Source of the DNA: Lutraria lutraria
Taxonomy: Eukaryota > Mollusca > Bivalvia > Venerida > Mactridae
Direction: 5' to 3'
DNA: 64,000 bases
NCBI GenBank assembly: GCA_964023205.1
Contig: OZ026835.1
Location: forward strand, 24,937,817-25,001,816
Notes under the pieces: generated by a model
What the model was told of the DNA's origin: nothing
Database searches by the model: none
What the model saw: the letters and a program-made list of their open reading frames with translations, nothing else
Program-made: the position numbers and the translations under genes
In this document: positions 24,216 to 38,348 of the stretch, piece by piece
How the letters are laid out: each line of letters begins with the position of its first letter
How positions within the stretch are numbered: the stretch's first letter is position 1

Positions 24216-25312
24216 ACACTGTCTGACGAGAATCGGAACATATATATCAAGATTTTTGTGCACGTGTTCGGTTGAGTGGTTTCATATTACTGTAAACTTG
24301 GCAAGTTTTACGATATCAGAAATTACAGTAAGAGACAAACATAATATATGACAAAAACATCCATTTCCCTTGGTGTCCTTGATGCTCGGTGGGTGCGTTT
24401 CCTATACGTAATTGGGTTTCTTCCCTTTGTCGATGATGCACGTTTATGCGTGTTCGTTACCTTCAGGGTGTGATAAAAATGAGCGCATATTACCAAATAT
24501 AAATCGACTCGACTGAATGCAATCTAAGAATGTGAAAACGAAGGAATGACATTTCAATAAAGTCGTCTTCTTACACATAACCATGCTTATATAGTTCCTA
24601 CCTAGCATGGGGCGTAGTGGGTGTTTGACACAAGACGGCCCCCAAATCAGAGGGACAGTTCTCTCCGCATATGCTTACTTACATTCTTAATTTGTTAAGT
24701 TCGCAAATATATGAAACACAATTTCAACGCGGTGCCTGGTCTCCCTCATTCAATTTGGAATTGTTCTGCGATTAATCGGTTCCACTATTCTCAGACTGAT
24801 AGTTTTTAAATAAATGCAATTCGGTAATGCAAGTACATCAATGTACATGCACCAACATACCATTATACTTACTCACCTAATTATATGTATACTAATCCAC
24901 CATGTGTCCGACTTACATACATATGTAACCGTCTATATAATTGATATTAAAACAAATTGTTACTTTAACACACGCGCTGCTTGTGGAATTCACAGTAAGA
25001 TACATACGTACCATATGCACATTGCCGCCAACGACAACAACCCAACACGCAATGATAACACTATACAGCAGCCTTGATTGGTACATAGTGCAACATATCA
25101 AACTAAAGTCATACGGCTGGTTTCGTTACAGTAACCCCACGTGAAATGCGATTAACAATCGCTATTATTGCAGAAATGAATATTAATTAATGCAAAACGT
25201 ACACAATGCGCTGTTTCTATTTCATTTAAATTGCAAGAAACAAACGCCAAGCGATTGCGGAACTGTTTGAAGCCTGCATAACACTAACGAATGAAAAAAG
25301 AAAGAAAAAAAA

Positions 25313-25403
25313 GATCCGTGGCCGGCCTCGAACCCGCCACAAAAAGTCTGTCTGTCTCGAAAGCTTTCAATGTCCGACGCTTTACCGACTGCGCCATAGC
25401 GGC
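25313..25403 (-). ncRNA. tRNA-like Pol III unit, copy 19
   Basis: Boxes intact; oligo-T run shortened by two relative to copy 18. Confidence 0.58.
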
Positions 25404-26499
25404 ACACTGTCTGACGAGAATCGGAACATATATATCAAGATTTTTGTGCACGTGTTCGGTTGAGTGGTTTCATATTACTGTAAACTTGGCAAGTTTTACG
25501 ATATCAGAAATTACTGTAAGAGACAAACATAATATATGACAAAAACATCCATTTCCCTTGGTGTCCTTGATGCTCGGTGGGTGCCTTTCCTATACGTAAT
25601 TGGGTTACTTCCCTTTGTCGATGATGCACGTTTATGCGTCTTCGTTACCTTCAGGGTGTGATAAAAATGAGCGCATATTTACAAATATAAATCGACTCGA
25701 CTGAATGCAATCTAAGAATGTGAAAACGAAGGAATGACATTTCAATAAAGTCGTCTTCTTACACATACCCATGCTTATATAGTTCCTACCTAGCATGGGG
25801 CGTAGTGGGTGTTTGACACAAGACGGCCCCCAAATCAGTGGGACAGTTCTCTCCGCATATGCTTACTTACATTCTTAATTTGTTAAGTTCGCAAATATAT
25901 GAAACACAATTTCAACGCGGTGCCTGGTCTCCCTCATTCAATTTGGAATTGTTCTGCGATTAATCGGTTCCACTATTCTCAGACTGATAGTTTTTAAATA
26001 AATGCAATTCGGTAATGCAAGTACATCAATGTACATGCACCAACATACTATTATACTTACTCACCTAATTATATGTATACTGATTCACCATGTGTCCGAC
26101 TTACATACATATGTAACCGTCTATATAATTGATATTAAAACAAATTGTTACTTTAACACACGCGCTGCTTATGGAATTCACAGTAAGATACCTACGTACC
26201 ATATGCACATTGCCGCCAACGACAACAACCCAACACGCAATGATGACACGATACAGCAGCCTTGATTGGTACATAGTGCAACATATAAAACTAAAGCCAT
26301 ATGGCTGGTTTCGTTACAGTAACCCCACGTGAAATGGGATTAACAATCGCTATTATTGCAGAAATGAATATTAATTAATGCAAAACGTACACAATGCGCT
26401 GTTTCTATTTCATTTAAATTGCAAGAAACAAACGCCAACCGATTGCGGAACTGTTTGAAGCCTGCATAACACTAACGAATGAAAAAAAAATAAAAAAAA

Positions 26500-26590
26500 G
26501 ATCCGTGGCCGGCCTCGAACCCGCCACAAAAAGTCTGTCTGTCTCGAAAGCTTTCAATGTCCGACGCTTTACCGACTGCGCCATAGCGGC
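26500..26590 (-). ncRNA. tRNA-like Pol III unit, copy 20
   Basis: Boxes intact; the flank reads A9-T-A8-G. Confidence 0.58.
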
Positions 26591-27199
26591 ACACTGTCTG
26601 ACGAGAATCGGAACATATATATCAAGATTTTTGTGCACGTGTTCGGTTGAGTGGTTTCATATTACTGTAAAGTTGGCAAGTTTTACGATATCAGAAATTA
26701 CTGTTAGAGACAAACATAATATATGACAAAAACATCCATTTCCCTTGGTGTCCTTGATACTCGGTGGGTGCCATTCCTATACGTAAATGGGTTACTTCCC
26801 TTTGTCGATGATGCACGTTTATGCGTGTTCGTTACCTTCAGGGTGTGACAAAAATGAGCGCATATTACCAAATATAAATCGACTCGACTGAATGCAATCT
26901 GAGAATGTGAAAACGAAGGAATGACATTTCAATAAAGTCATCTTCTTAAACATACCCATGCTTATATAGTTCCTACATAGCATGGGGCGTAGTGGGTGTT
27001 TGACACAAGACGGCCCCCAAATCAGTGGGACAGTCCTCTCCGCATATGCTTACTTACATTCTTAATTTGTAAAGTTCGCAAATATATGAAACACAATTTC
27101 AATGCGGTGCCTGGTCTCCCTCATTCAATTTGGAATTGTTCTGCGATTAATCGGTTCCACTATTCTCTGACTGATAGTTTTTAAATAAATGCAATTCGG

Positions 27200-28420
27200 T
27201 AATGCAAGTACATCAATATATATGCACCAACATACCATTATACTTACTCACCTAATTATATGTATACTGATTCATCATGTGTCCGACTTACATACATATG
27301 TAACCGTCTATATAATTGATATTAAAACAAATTGTTACTTTAACACACGCGCTGCTTATGGAATTCACAGTAAGATACCTCCGTACCATATGCACATTGC
27401 CGCCAACGACAACAACCCAACACGCAATGATAACACGAAACAGCAGCCTTGATTGGTACCTAGCGCAACATATCAAACTAAAGCCATACGGCTGGTTTCG
27501 TTTGAGTAACCCCACGTGAAATGCGATTAACAATTGCTATTATTGCAGAAATGAATATTAATTAATGCAAAACGTACACAATGCGCTGTTTCTATTTCAT
27601 TTAAATTGCAAGAAACAAACGCCAAGCGATTGCGGAACTGTTTGAAGCCTGCATAACACTAACGAATGTAAAAAGAAATAAAAATAAAGATCCGTGGCCG
27701 GCCTCGAACCCGCCAAAAACGTATGTCTGTCTCGAAAGCTTTCAATGTCCGACGCTTTACCGACTGCGCCATAGCGGCACACTGTCTGACGAGAATCGGA
27801 ACATATATATCAAGATTTTTGTGCACGTGTTCGGTGAGTGGTTTCATATTACTGTAAACTTGGCAAGTTTTACGATATCAGAAATTACTGTAAGAGACAA
27901 ACATAGATATATGACAAACACATCCATTTCCCTTGGTGTCGTTGATGCTCGATGGGTGCGTTTCCTATTCGTAATTGGGTTACTTTCCTTTGTCGATGAT
28001 GCACGTTTATGCGTGTTCGTTACCTTCAGGGTGGGATAAAAATGAGCGCATATTACCAAATATAAATCGACTCGACTGAATGCAATCTGAGAATGTGAAA
28101 ACGAAGGAATGACATTTCAATAAAGTCGTCTTCTTACACATACCCATGCTTATATAGTTCCTACCTAGCATGGGGCGTAGTGGGTGTTTGACACAAGACG
28201 GCCCCCAAATCAGTGGGACAGTTCTCTCCACATATGCTTACTTACATTCTTAATTTGTTACGTTCGCAATTCGGTAATGCAAGTACATCAATGTACATGC
28301 ACCAACAAACCATTATACTTACTCACCTAATTATATGTATACTGATTCAACATGTGTCCGACTTACATCCATATGTAACCGTACATGTTCAGTCTCTATA
28401 TAATTGATATTAAAACAAAT
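27200..28420. repeat. Variant satellite segment also present at +14148 bp
   Basis: This stretch shares rare variants at a constant offset of 14148 bp with about 41.35-42.57 kb. They include GAACCCGCCAAAAACGTATG in the tRNA-like body, GTTCGGTGAGTGG lacking a T, CATAGATAT in place of CATAATATA, GTGGGATAAAAATG, and the same 113-bp deletion. It indicates a multi-monomer segmental copy inside the array. Confidence 0.75.
27689..27778 (-). ncRNA. tRNA-like Pol III unit, copy 21
   Basis: 90 nt with CGCCAAAAACGTATG. The terminator side is broken into short runs (AAATAAAAATAAAG), the weakest of the set. Confidence 0.52.
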
Positions 28421-28778
28421 TGTTACTTTAACACACGCGGTGCTTATGGAATTCACAGTAAGATACCTACGTACCATATGCACATTGCCGCCAACGACAA
28501 CAACCCAACACGCAATGATGACACGATACAGGAAGCCTTGATTGGTACATAGCGCAACATATCAAACTAAAGCCATACGGCTGGTTTCGTTACAGTAACC
28601 CCACGTGAAATGCGATTAACAATCGCTATTATAGCAGAAATTAATATTAATTAATGCAAAACGTACACAATGCGCTGTTTCTATTTCATTTAAATTGCAA
28701 GAAACAAACGCCAAGCGATTGCGGAACTGTTTGAAGCCTGCATAACACTAACGAATGAAAAAAGAAAAGAAAAAAAAA

Positions 28779-28869
28779 GATCCGTGGCCGGCCTCGAACC
28801 CGCCACATAAAGTCTGTCTGTCTCGAAAGCTTTCAATGTCCGACGCTTTACCGACTGCGCCATAGCGGC
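28779..28869 (-). ncRNA. tRNA-like Pol III unit, copy 22
   Basis: CCACATAAAGTC breaks the internal T5 while the downstream T-run is kept. Confidence 0.58.
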
Positions 28870-29981
28870 ACACTGTCTGACGAGAATCGGAACATATATA
28901 TCAAGATTTTTTTGCACGTGTTCGGTTGAGTGGTTTCATATTACTGTAAACTTGGCAAGTTTTACGATATCCGAAATATACTGTAAGAGACAAACATAAT
29001 ATATGACAAAAACATCCATTTCCCTTGGTGTCCTTCATGCTCGGTGGGTGCGTTTCCTATACGTAATTGGGTTACTTCCCTTTGTCGATGATGCACGTTT
29101 ATGCGTGTTCGTTACCTTCAGGGTGTGATAAAAATGAGCGCATATTACCAAATATAAATCGACTCGACTGAATGCAATCTGAGAATGTGAAAACGAATGA
29201 ACGACATTTCCATAAAGTCGTCTTCTTACACATACCCATGCTTATATAGTTCCTACCTAGCATGGGGCGTAGTGGGTGTTTGACACAAGACGGCCCCCAA
29301 ATCAGTGGGACAGTTCTCTCCGCATATGCTTACTTACATTCTTAATTTGTTAAGTTCGCAAATATATGAAACACAATTTCAATGCGGTGCCTGGTCTCCC
29401 TCATTCAATTTGGAATTGTTCTGCGATTAATCGGTTCCACTATTCTCAGACTGATAGTTTTTAAATAAATGCTATTCGGTAATGCAAGTACATCAATGTA
29501 CATGCACCAACATACCATTATACTTACTCAACTAATTATATGTATACTGATTCACCATGTGTCCGACTTACCTACATATGTAACCGTACATGCTCTGTCT
29601 CTAAATAATTGATATTAAAAAAAATTGTTACTTTAACACACGCGCTGCTTATGGAATTCACAGTAAGATACTTACGTACCATATGCACATTGCCGCCAAC
29701 GACAACAACCCAACAGGCAATGATAACACGATACAGCAGCATTGATTGGTACATAGCGCAACATATCAAACTAAAGCCATACGGCTGGTTTCGTTACAGT
29801 AACCCCACGTGAAATGCGATTAACAATCGCTATTATTGCAGAAATGAATATTAATTAATGCAAAACGTACTTAATGCGCTGTTTCTATTTCATTTAAATT
29901 GCAAGAAACAAACGCCAAACGATTGCGGAACGGTTTTAAGCCTGCACAACACTAACGAATGAAAAAAGAAAAGAAAAAAAA

Positions 29982-30071
29982 GATCCGTGGTCGGCCTCGA
30001 ACCCGCCAAAAAAGTATGTCTTTCTCGAAAGCTTTCAATGTCCGACTCTTTACCGACTGCGCCATAGCGGC
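29982..30071 (-). ncRNA. tRNA-like Pol III unit, copy 23
   Basis: 90 nt; several substitutions (TGGTCGGCC, GTCTTTCTC, CGACTCTTTACC). Boxes intact. Confidence 0.52.
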
Positions 30072-31166
30072 ACACTGTCTGACGAGAATCGGAACATATA
30101 TATCAAGATTTTTGTGCACGTGTTCGGTTGAGTGGTTTCATATTACTGTAAACTTGGCAAGTTTTACGATATCAGAAATTACTGTAAGAGACAAACATAA
30201 TATATGACAAAAACATCCATTTCCCTTGGTGTCCTTCATGCTCGGTGGTTGCGTTTCCTATACGTAATTGGGTTACTTCCCTTTGTCGATGATGCACGTT
30301 TATGCGTGTTCGTTACCTTCAGGGTGTGATAAAAATGAGCGCATATTACCAAATATAAATCGACTCGACTGAATGCAATCTAAGAATGTGAAAACGAAAG
30401 AATGACATTCCAATAAAGTCGTCTTCTTACACATACCCATGCTTATATAGTTCCTACCTAGCATGGGGCGTAGTGGGTGTTTGACACAAGACGGCCCCCA
30501 AATCAGTGGGACAGTTCTCTCCGCATATGCTTACTTACATTCTTAATTTGTTAAGTTCGCAAATATATGAAACACAATTTTAAATGCGGTGCCTGGTCTC
30601 CCTCATTCAATTTCAAATTGTTCTGCGATTAATCGGTTCCACTATTCTCAGACTGATAGTTTTTAAATAAATACCATTCGGTAATGCAAGTACATCAATG
30701 TACATGCACCAACATACCATTATACTTTCTCACCTAATTATATGTATACTGATTCACCATGTGTCCGACTTACATACATATGTAACCGTCGATATAATTG
30801 ATATTAAAACAAATTGTTACTGTAACACCCGCGCTGCTTATGGAATTCACAGTAAGATACCTACGTACCATATGCACATTGCCGCCAACGACAACAACCC
30901 AACACGCAATGATGACACGATACAGCAGCCTTGATTGGTACATAGCGCAACATATCAAACTAAAGCCATACGCCTTGTTTCGTTACAGTAACCCCACGTG
31001 AAATGCGATTAACAATCGCTATTATTGCAGAAATGAATATTAATTAATGCAAAACGTACACAATGCGCTGTTTCTATTTCATTTAAATTGCAAGAAACAA
31101 ACGCCAAGCGATTGCAGAACGGTTTGAAGCCTGCATAACACTAACGAATGAAAAAAAAAAAAAAAA

Positions 31167-31256
31167 GATCCGTGGCCGGCCTCGAACCCGCCACAAAAAT
31201 CTGTCTGTCTCGAAAGCTTTCAATGTCCGACGCTTTACCGACTGCGCCATAGCGGC
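31167..31256 (-). ncRNA. tRNA-like Pol III unit, copy 24
   Basis: 90 nt; followed on the minus strand by the longest uninterrupted T-run (16). Confidence 0.55.
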
Positions 31257-32368
31257 ACACTGTCTGACGAGAATCGGAACACATATATCAAGATTTTTGT
31301 GCACTTGTTCGGTTGAGTGGTTTCATATTACTGTAAACTTGGCAAGTTTTGCGATATCAGAAATTACTGTAAGAGACAAACATAATATATGACAAAAACA
31401 TCCATTTCCCTTGGTGTCCTTGATGCTCGGTGGGTGCCATTCCTATACGTAATTGGGTTACTTACCTTTGTCGATGATGCACGTTTATGCGTGTTCGTTA
31501 CCTTCAGGGTGTGATAAAAATGAGCGCATACTACCAAATATAAATCGACTCGACTGAATGCAATCTGAGAATGTGAAAACGAAGGAATGACATTTCAATA
31601 AAGTCGTCTTCTTACAAATACCCATGCTTATACAGTTCCTACCTAGCATGGGTCGTAGTGGGTGATTGACACAAGACGGCCCCCATATCAGTGGGACAGT
31701 TCTCTCCGCATATGCTTACTTACATTCTTAATTTGTTAAGTTCGCAAATATATGAAACACAATTTCAATTCGGTGCCTGGTCTCCCTCATTCAATTTGGA
31801 ATTGTTCTGCAATTAATCGGTTCCACTATTCTCAGACTGATAGTTTTTAAATAAATGCAATTCGGTAATGCAAGTACATCAATGTACATGCACCAAAATA
31901 CCATTATACTTACTCACCTAATTATATGTATACTGATTCACCATGTGACCGACTTACATACATATGTAACTGTACATGTTCAGTCTCTATATAATTGATA
32001 TTAAAACAAATTGTTACTTTAACACACGCGCTGCTTATGGAATTCACAGTAAGATACCTACGTACCATATGCACATTGCCGCCAACGACAACAACCCAAC
32101 ACGCAATGATGACACGATACAGCAGCCTTGATTGGTACATAGCGCAACATATCAAACTAAAGCCATACGGCTGGTTTCGTTACAGTAACACCACGTGAAA
32201 TGCGATTAACAATCGCTATTCTTGCAGAAATGAATATTAATTAATGCAAAACGTACATAATGCGCTGTTTCTATTTCATTTAAATTGCAAGAAACAAACG
32301 CCAAGCGATTGCGGAACGGTTTGAAGCCTGCATAACACTAACGAATAAAAAAATAAATTTTAAAAAAA

Positions 32369-32459
32369 GATCCGTGGCCGGCCTCGAACCCGCCACAAAA
32401 AGTCTGTCTGTCTCGAAAGCTTTCAATGTCCGACGCTTTACCGACTGCGCCATAGCGGC
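32369..32459 (-). ncRNA. tRNA-like Pol III unit, copy 25
   Basis: First member of the 3546-bp duplication; flank AATAAATTTTAAAAAAAG. Confidence 0.57.
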
Positions 32460-33539
32460 ACACTGTCTGACGAGAATCGGAACATATATATCAAGATTTT
32501 TTTTGTACGTGTTCGGTTGAGTGGTTTCATATTACTGTAAACTTGGCAAGTTTTACGATATCATAAATTACTGTAAGAGACAAACATAATATATGACAAA
32601 AACATCCATTTCCCTTGGTGTCCTTGATGATCGGTGGGTGCCATTCCTATACGTAATTGGGTTACTGCCCTTTGTCGATGATGCACGTTTATGCGTGTTC
32701 GTTACCTTCAGGGTGTGATAAAAATGAGCGCATATCACCAAATATAAATCGACTCGACTGAATGCAATCTAAGAATGTAAAAACGAAGGAATGACATTTC
32801 AATAAAGTCGTCTTCTTACACATACCCATGCTTATATAGTTCCTACCTAGCATGGGGCGTAGTGGGTGTTTGACACAAGACGACCCCAAATCAGTGGGAT
32901 AGTTCTCTCCGCATATGCTTACTTACATTCTTAATTTGTTAAGTTCGCAAATATATGAAACACAATTTCAACGCGGTGCCTGGTCTCCCTCAATCAATTT
33001 GGAATTGTTCTGCGATTAATCGGTTCCACTATTCTCAGACTGATAGTTTTTAAATAAATGCAGTTCGGTAATGCAAGTACATCAATGTACATGCACCAAC
33101 ATACTATTATACTTACTCACCTAATTATATGTATACTGATTTACCATGTGTCCGACTAACCGTCTATATAATTGATATTAAAACAAATTGTTACTTTAAC
33201 ACACGCGCTGCTTATGGAATACACATTAAGATACCTACGTACCATATGCACATTGCCGCCAACGACTACAACCCAACACGCAATGATAACACGATACAGC
33301 AGCCTTGATTGGTACATAGCGCAACATATCAAACTAAAGCCATACGGCTGGTTTCGTTACAGTAACCCCACGTGAAATGCGATTAACAATCGCTATTATT
33401 GCAGAAATGAATATTAATTAATGCAAAACGTACACAATGCGCTGTTTCTATTTCATTTAAATTGCACGAAACAAACGCCAAGCGATTGCGGAACTGTTTG
33501 AAGCCTGCATAACACTAACGAATGAAAAAAGAAAAAAAA

Positions 33540-33630
33540 GATCCGTGGCCGGCCTCGAACCCGCCACAAAAAGTCTGTCTGTCTCGAAAGCTTTCAATGT
33601 GCGACGCTTTACCGACTGCGCCATAGCGGC
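33540..33630 (-). ncRNA. tRNA-like Pol III unit, copy 26
   Basis: AATGTGCGACGC for AATGTCCGACGC; boxes intact. Confidence 0.57.
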
Positions 33631-34711
33631 ACACTGTCTGACGAGAATCGGAACATATATATCAAGATTTTTGTGTACGTGTTCGGTTGAGTGGTTTCAT
33701 ATTACTGTAAACTTGGCAAGTTTTACGATATCAGAAATTACTGTAAGAAACTAACATAATATATGACAAAAACATCCATTTCCCTTGGTGTCCTTGATGC
33801 TCGGTGGGTGCCATTCCTATACGTAATTGGGTTACTGCCCTTTGTCGATGATGCACGTTTATGCGTGTTCGTTACCTTCAGGGTGTGATAAAAATGAGCG
33901 CATATCACAAAATATAAATCGACTCGACTGAATGCAATCTAAGAATGTAAAAACGAAGGAATGACATTTCAATAAAGTCGTCTTCTTACACATACCCATG
34001 CTTATATAGTTCCTACCTAGCATTGGGCGTAGTGGGTGTTTGACACAAGACGGCCCCCAAATCAGTGGGACAGTTCTCTCCGCATATGCTTACTTACATT
34101 CTTAATTTGTTAAGTTCGCAAATATATGAAACACAATTTCAACGCGGTGCCTGGTCTCCCTCAATCAATTTGGAATTGTTCTGCGATTAATTGGTTCCAC
34201 TATTCTCAGACTGATAGTTTTTAAATAAATGCAGTTCGGTAATGCAAGTACATCAATGTACATGCACCAACATACTATTATACTTACTCACCTAATCATA
34301 TGTATACTGATTTACCATGTGTCCGACTAACCGTCTATATAATTGATATTAAAACAAATTGTTACTTTAACACACGCGCTGCTTATGGAATACACATTAA
34401 GATACCTACGTACCATATGCACATTGCCACCAACGACTGCAACCCAACACGCAATGATAACACGATACAGCAGCCTTGATTGGTACATAGCGCAACATAT
34501 CAAACTAAAGCCATACGGCTGGTTTCGTTACAGTAACGCAAGGTGAAATGCGATTAACAATCGCTATTATTGCAGAAATGAATATTAATTAATGCAAAAC
34601 GTACACAATGCGCTGTTTCTATTTCATTTAAATTACACGAAACAAACGCCAAGCGATTGCGGAACTGTTTGAAGCCTGCATAACACTAACGAATGAAAAA
34701 AGAAAAAAAAA

Positions 34712-34802
34712 GATCCGTGGCCGGCCTCGAACCCGCCACAAAAAGTCTGTCTGTCTCGAAAGCTTTCAATGTCCGACGCTTTACCGACTGCGCCATAGCG
34801 GC
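34712..34802 (-). ncRNA. tRNA-like Pol III unit, copy 27
   Basis: Boxes intact; upstream TATA reads ACATATAT. Confidence 0.57.
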
Positions 34803-35914
34803 ACACTGTCTGACGAGAATCGGAACACATATATCAAGATTTTTGTGCACTTGTTCGGTTGAGTGGTTTCATATTACTGTAAACTTGGCAAGTTTTGCGA
34901 TATCAGAAATTACTGTAAGAGACAAACATAATATATGACAAAAACATCCATTTCCCTTGGTGTCCTTGATGCTCGGTGGGTGCCATTCCTATACGTAATT
35001 GGGTTACTTACCTTTGTCGATGATGCACGTTTATGCGTGTTCGTTACCTTCAGGGTGTGATAAAAATGAGCGCATACTACCAAATATAAATCGACTCGAC
35101 TGAATGCAATCTGAGAATGTGAAAACGAAGGAATGACATTTCAATAAAGTCGTCTTCTTACAAATACCCATGCTTATACAGTTCCTACCTAGCATGGGTC
35201 GTAGTGGGTGATTGACACAAGACGGCCCCCATATCAGTGGGACAGTTCTCTCCGCATATGCTTACTTACATTCTTAATTTGTTAAGTTCGCAAATATATG
35301 AAACACAATTTCAATTCGGTGCCTGGTCTCCCTCATTCAATTTGGAATTGTTCTGCAATTAATCGGTTCCACTATTCTCAGACTGATAGTTTTTAAATAA
35401 ATGCAATTCGGTAATGCAAGTACATCAATGTACATGCACCAAAATACCATTATACTTACTCACCTAATTATATGTATACTGATTCACCATGTGACCGACT
35501 TACATACATATGTAACTGTACATGTTCAGTCTCTATATAATTGATATTAAAACAAATTGTTACTTTAACACACGCGCTGCTTATGGAATTCACAGTAAGA
35601 TACCTACGTACCATATGCACATTGCCGCCAACGACAACAACCCAACACGCAATGATGACACGATACAGCAGCCTTGATTGGTACATAGCGCAACATATCA
35701 AACTAAAGCCATACGGCTGGTTTCGTTACAGTAACACCACGTGAAATGCGATTAACAATCGCTATTCTTGCAGAAATGAATATTAATTAATGCAAAACGT
35801 ACATAATGCGCTGTTTCTATTTCATTTAAATTGCAAGAAACAAACGCCAAGCGATTGCGGAACGGTTTGAAGCCTGCATAACACTAACGAATAAAAAAAT
35901 AAATTTTAAAAAAA

Positions 35915-36005
35915 GATCCGTGGCCGGCCTCGAACCCGCCACAAAAAGTCTGTCTGTCTCGAAAGCTTTCAATGTCCGACGCTTTACCGACTGCGCCATA
36001 GCGGC
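35915..36005 (-). ncRNA. tRNA-like Pol III unit, copy 28
   Basis: Duplicate of copy 25 at +3546. Confidence 0.57.
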
Positions 36006-37085
36006 ACACTGTCTGACGAGAATCGGAACATATATATCAAGATTTTTTTTGTACGTGTTCGGTTGAGTGGTTTCATATTACTGTAAACTTGGCAAGTTTT
36101 ACGATATCATAAATTACTGTAAGAGACAAACATAATATATGACAAAAACATCCATTTCCCTTGGTGTCCTTGATGATCGGTGGGTGCCATTCCTATACGT
36201 AATTGGGTTACTGCCCTTTGTCGATGATGCACGTTTATGCGTGTTCGTTACCTTCAGGGTGTGATAAAAATGAGCGCATATCACCAAATATAAATCGACT
36301 CGACTGAATGCAATCTAAGAATGTAAAAACGAAGGAATGACATTTCAATAAAGTCGTCTTCTTACACATACCCATGCTTATATAGTTCCTACCTAGCATG
36401 GGGCGTAGTGGGTGTTTGACACAAGACGACCCCAAATCAGTGGGATAGTTCTCTCCGCATATGCTTACTTACATTCTTAATTTGTTAAGTTCGCAAATAT
36501 ATGAAACACAATTTCAACGCGGTGCCTGGTCTCCCTCAATCAATTTGGAATTGTTCTGCGATTAATCGGTTCCACTATTCTCAGACTGATAGTTTTTAAA
36601 TAAATGCAGTTCGGCAATGCAAGTACATCAATGTACATGCACCAACATACTATTATACTTACTCACCTAATTATATGTATACTGATTTACCATGTGTCCG
36701 ACTAACCGTCTATATAATTGATATTAAAACAAATTGTTACTTTAACACACGCGCTGCTTATGGAATACACATTAAGATACCTACGTACCATATGCACATT
36801 GCCGCCAACGACTACAACCCAACACGCAATGATAACACGATACAGCAGCCTTGATTGGTACATAGCGCAACATATCAAACTAAAGCCATACGGCTGGTTT
36901 CGTTACAGTAACCCCACGTGAAATGCGATTAACAATCGCTATTATTGCAGAAATGAATATTAATTAATGCAAAACGTACACAATGCGCTGTTTCTATTTC
37001 ATTTAAATTGCACGAAACAAACGCCAAGCGATTGCGGAACTGTTTGAAGCCTGCATAACACTAACGAATGAAAAAAGAAAAAAAA

Positions 37086-37176
37086 GATCCGTGGCCGGCC
37101 TCGAACCCGCCACAAAAAGTCTGTCTGTCTCGAAAGCTTTCAATGTGCGACGCTTTACCGACTGCGCCATAGCGGC
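37086..37176 (-). ncRNA. tRNA-like Pol III unit, copy 29
   Basis: Duplicate of copy 26 at +3546, with the same private AATGTGCGACGC change. Confidence 0.57.
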
Positions 37177-38257
37177 ACACTGTCTGACGAGAATCGGAAC
37201 ATATATATCAAGATTTTTGTGTACGTGTTCGGTTGAGTGGTTTCATATTACTGTAAACTTGGCAAGTTTTACGATATCAGAAATTACTGTAAGAAACTAA
37301 CATAATATATGACAAAAACATCCATTTCCCTTGGTGTCCTTGATGCTCGGTGGGTGCCATTCCTATACGTAATTGGGTTACTGCCCTTTGTCGATGATGC
37401 ACGTTTATGCGTGTTCGTTACCTTCAGGGTGTGATAAAAATGAGCGCATATCACAAAATATAAATCGACTCGACTGAATGCAATCTAAGAATGTAAAAAC
37501 GAAGGAATGACATTTCAATAAAGTCGTCTTCTTACACATACCCATGCTTATATAGTTCCTACCTAGCATTGGGCGTAGTGGGTGTTTGACACAAGACGGC
37601 CCCCAAATCAGTGGGACAGTTCTCTCCGCATATGCTTACTTACATTCTTAATTTGTTAAGTTCGCAAATATATGAAACACAATTTCAACGCGGTGCCTGG
37701 TCTCCCTCAATCAATTTGGAATTGTTCTGCGATTAATTGGTTCCACTATTCTCAGACTGATAGTTTTTAAATAAATGCAGTTCGGTAATGCAAGTACATC
37801 AATGTACATGCACCAACATACTATTATACTTACTCACCTAATCATATGTATACTGATTTACCATGTGTCCGACTAACCGTCTATATAATTGATATTAAAA
37901 CAAATTGTTACTTTAACACACGCGCTGCTTATGGAATACACATTAAGATACCTACGTACCATATGCACATTGCCACCAACGACTGCAACCCAACACGCAA
38001 TGATAACACGATACAGCAGCCTTGATTGGTACATAGCGCAACATATCAAACTAAAGCCATACGGCTGGTTTCGTTACAGTAACGCAAGGTGAAATGCGAT
38101 TAACAATCGCTATTATTGCAGAAATGAATATTAATTAATGCAAAACGTACACAATGCGCTGTTTCTATTTCATTTAAATTACACGAAACAAACGCCAAGC
38201 GATTGCGGAACTGTTTGAAGCCTGCATAACACTAACGAATGAAAAAAGAAAAAAAAA

Positions 38258-38348
38258 GATCCGTGGCCGGCCTCGAACCCGCCACAAAAAGTCTGTCTGT
38301 CTCGAAAGCTTTCAATGTCCGACGCTTTACCGACTGCGCCATAGCGGC
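38258..38348 (-). ncRNA. tRNA-like Pol III unit, copy 30
   Basis: Duplicate of copy 27. Upstream TATA is the normal ATATATAT here, marking the right limit of the duplication. Confidence 0.57.

Larger units (their letters stand above)
31170..38262. repeat. Tandem duplication of a 3546-bp trimer
   Basis: Three divergent monomers (~1171-1203 bp each) are repeated head to tail with an offset of exactly 3546 bp. Matches include 31281/34827, 32369/35915, 33540/37086 and 34712/38258, and the unusual spacer AATAAATTTTAAAAAAAG is shared. In the part compared by eye I found one clear substitution (T at 33069, C at 36615). This is a recent amplification, or possibly an assembly duplication. End points are approximate. 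Confidence 0.85.
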
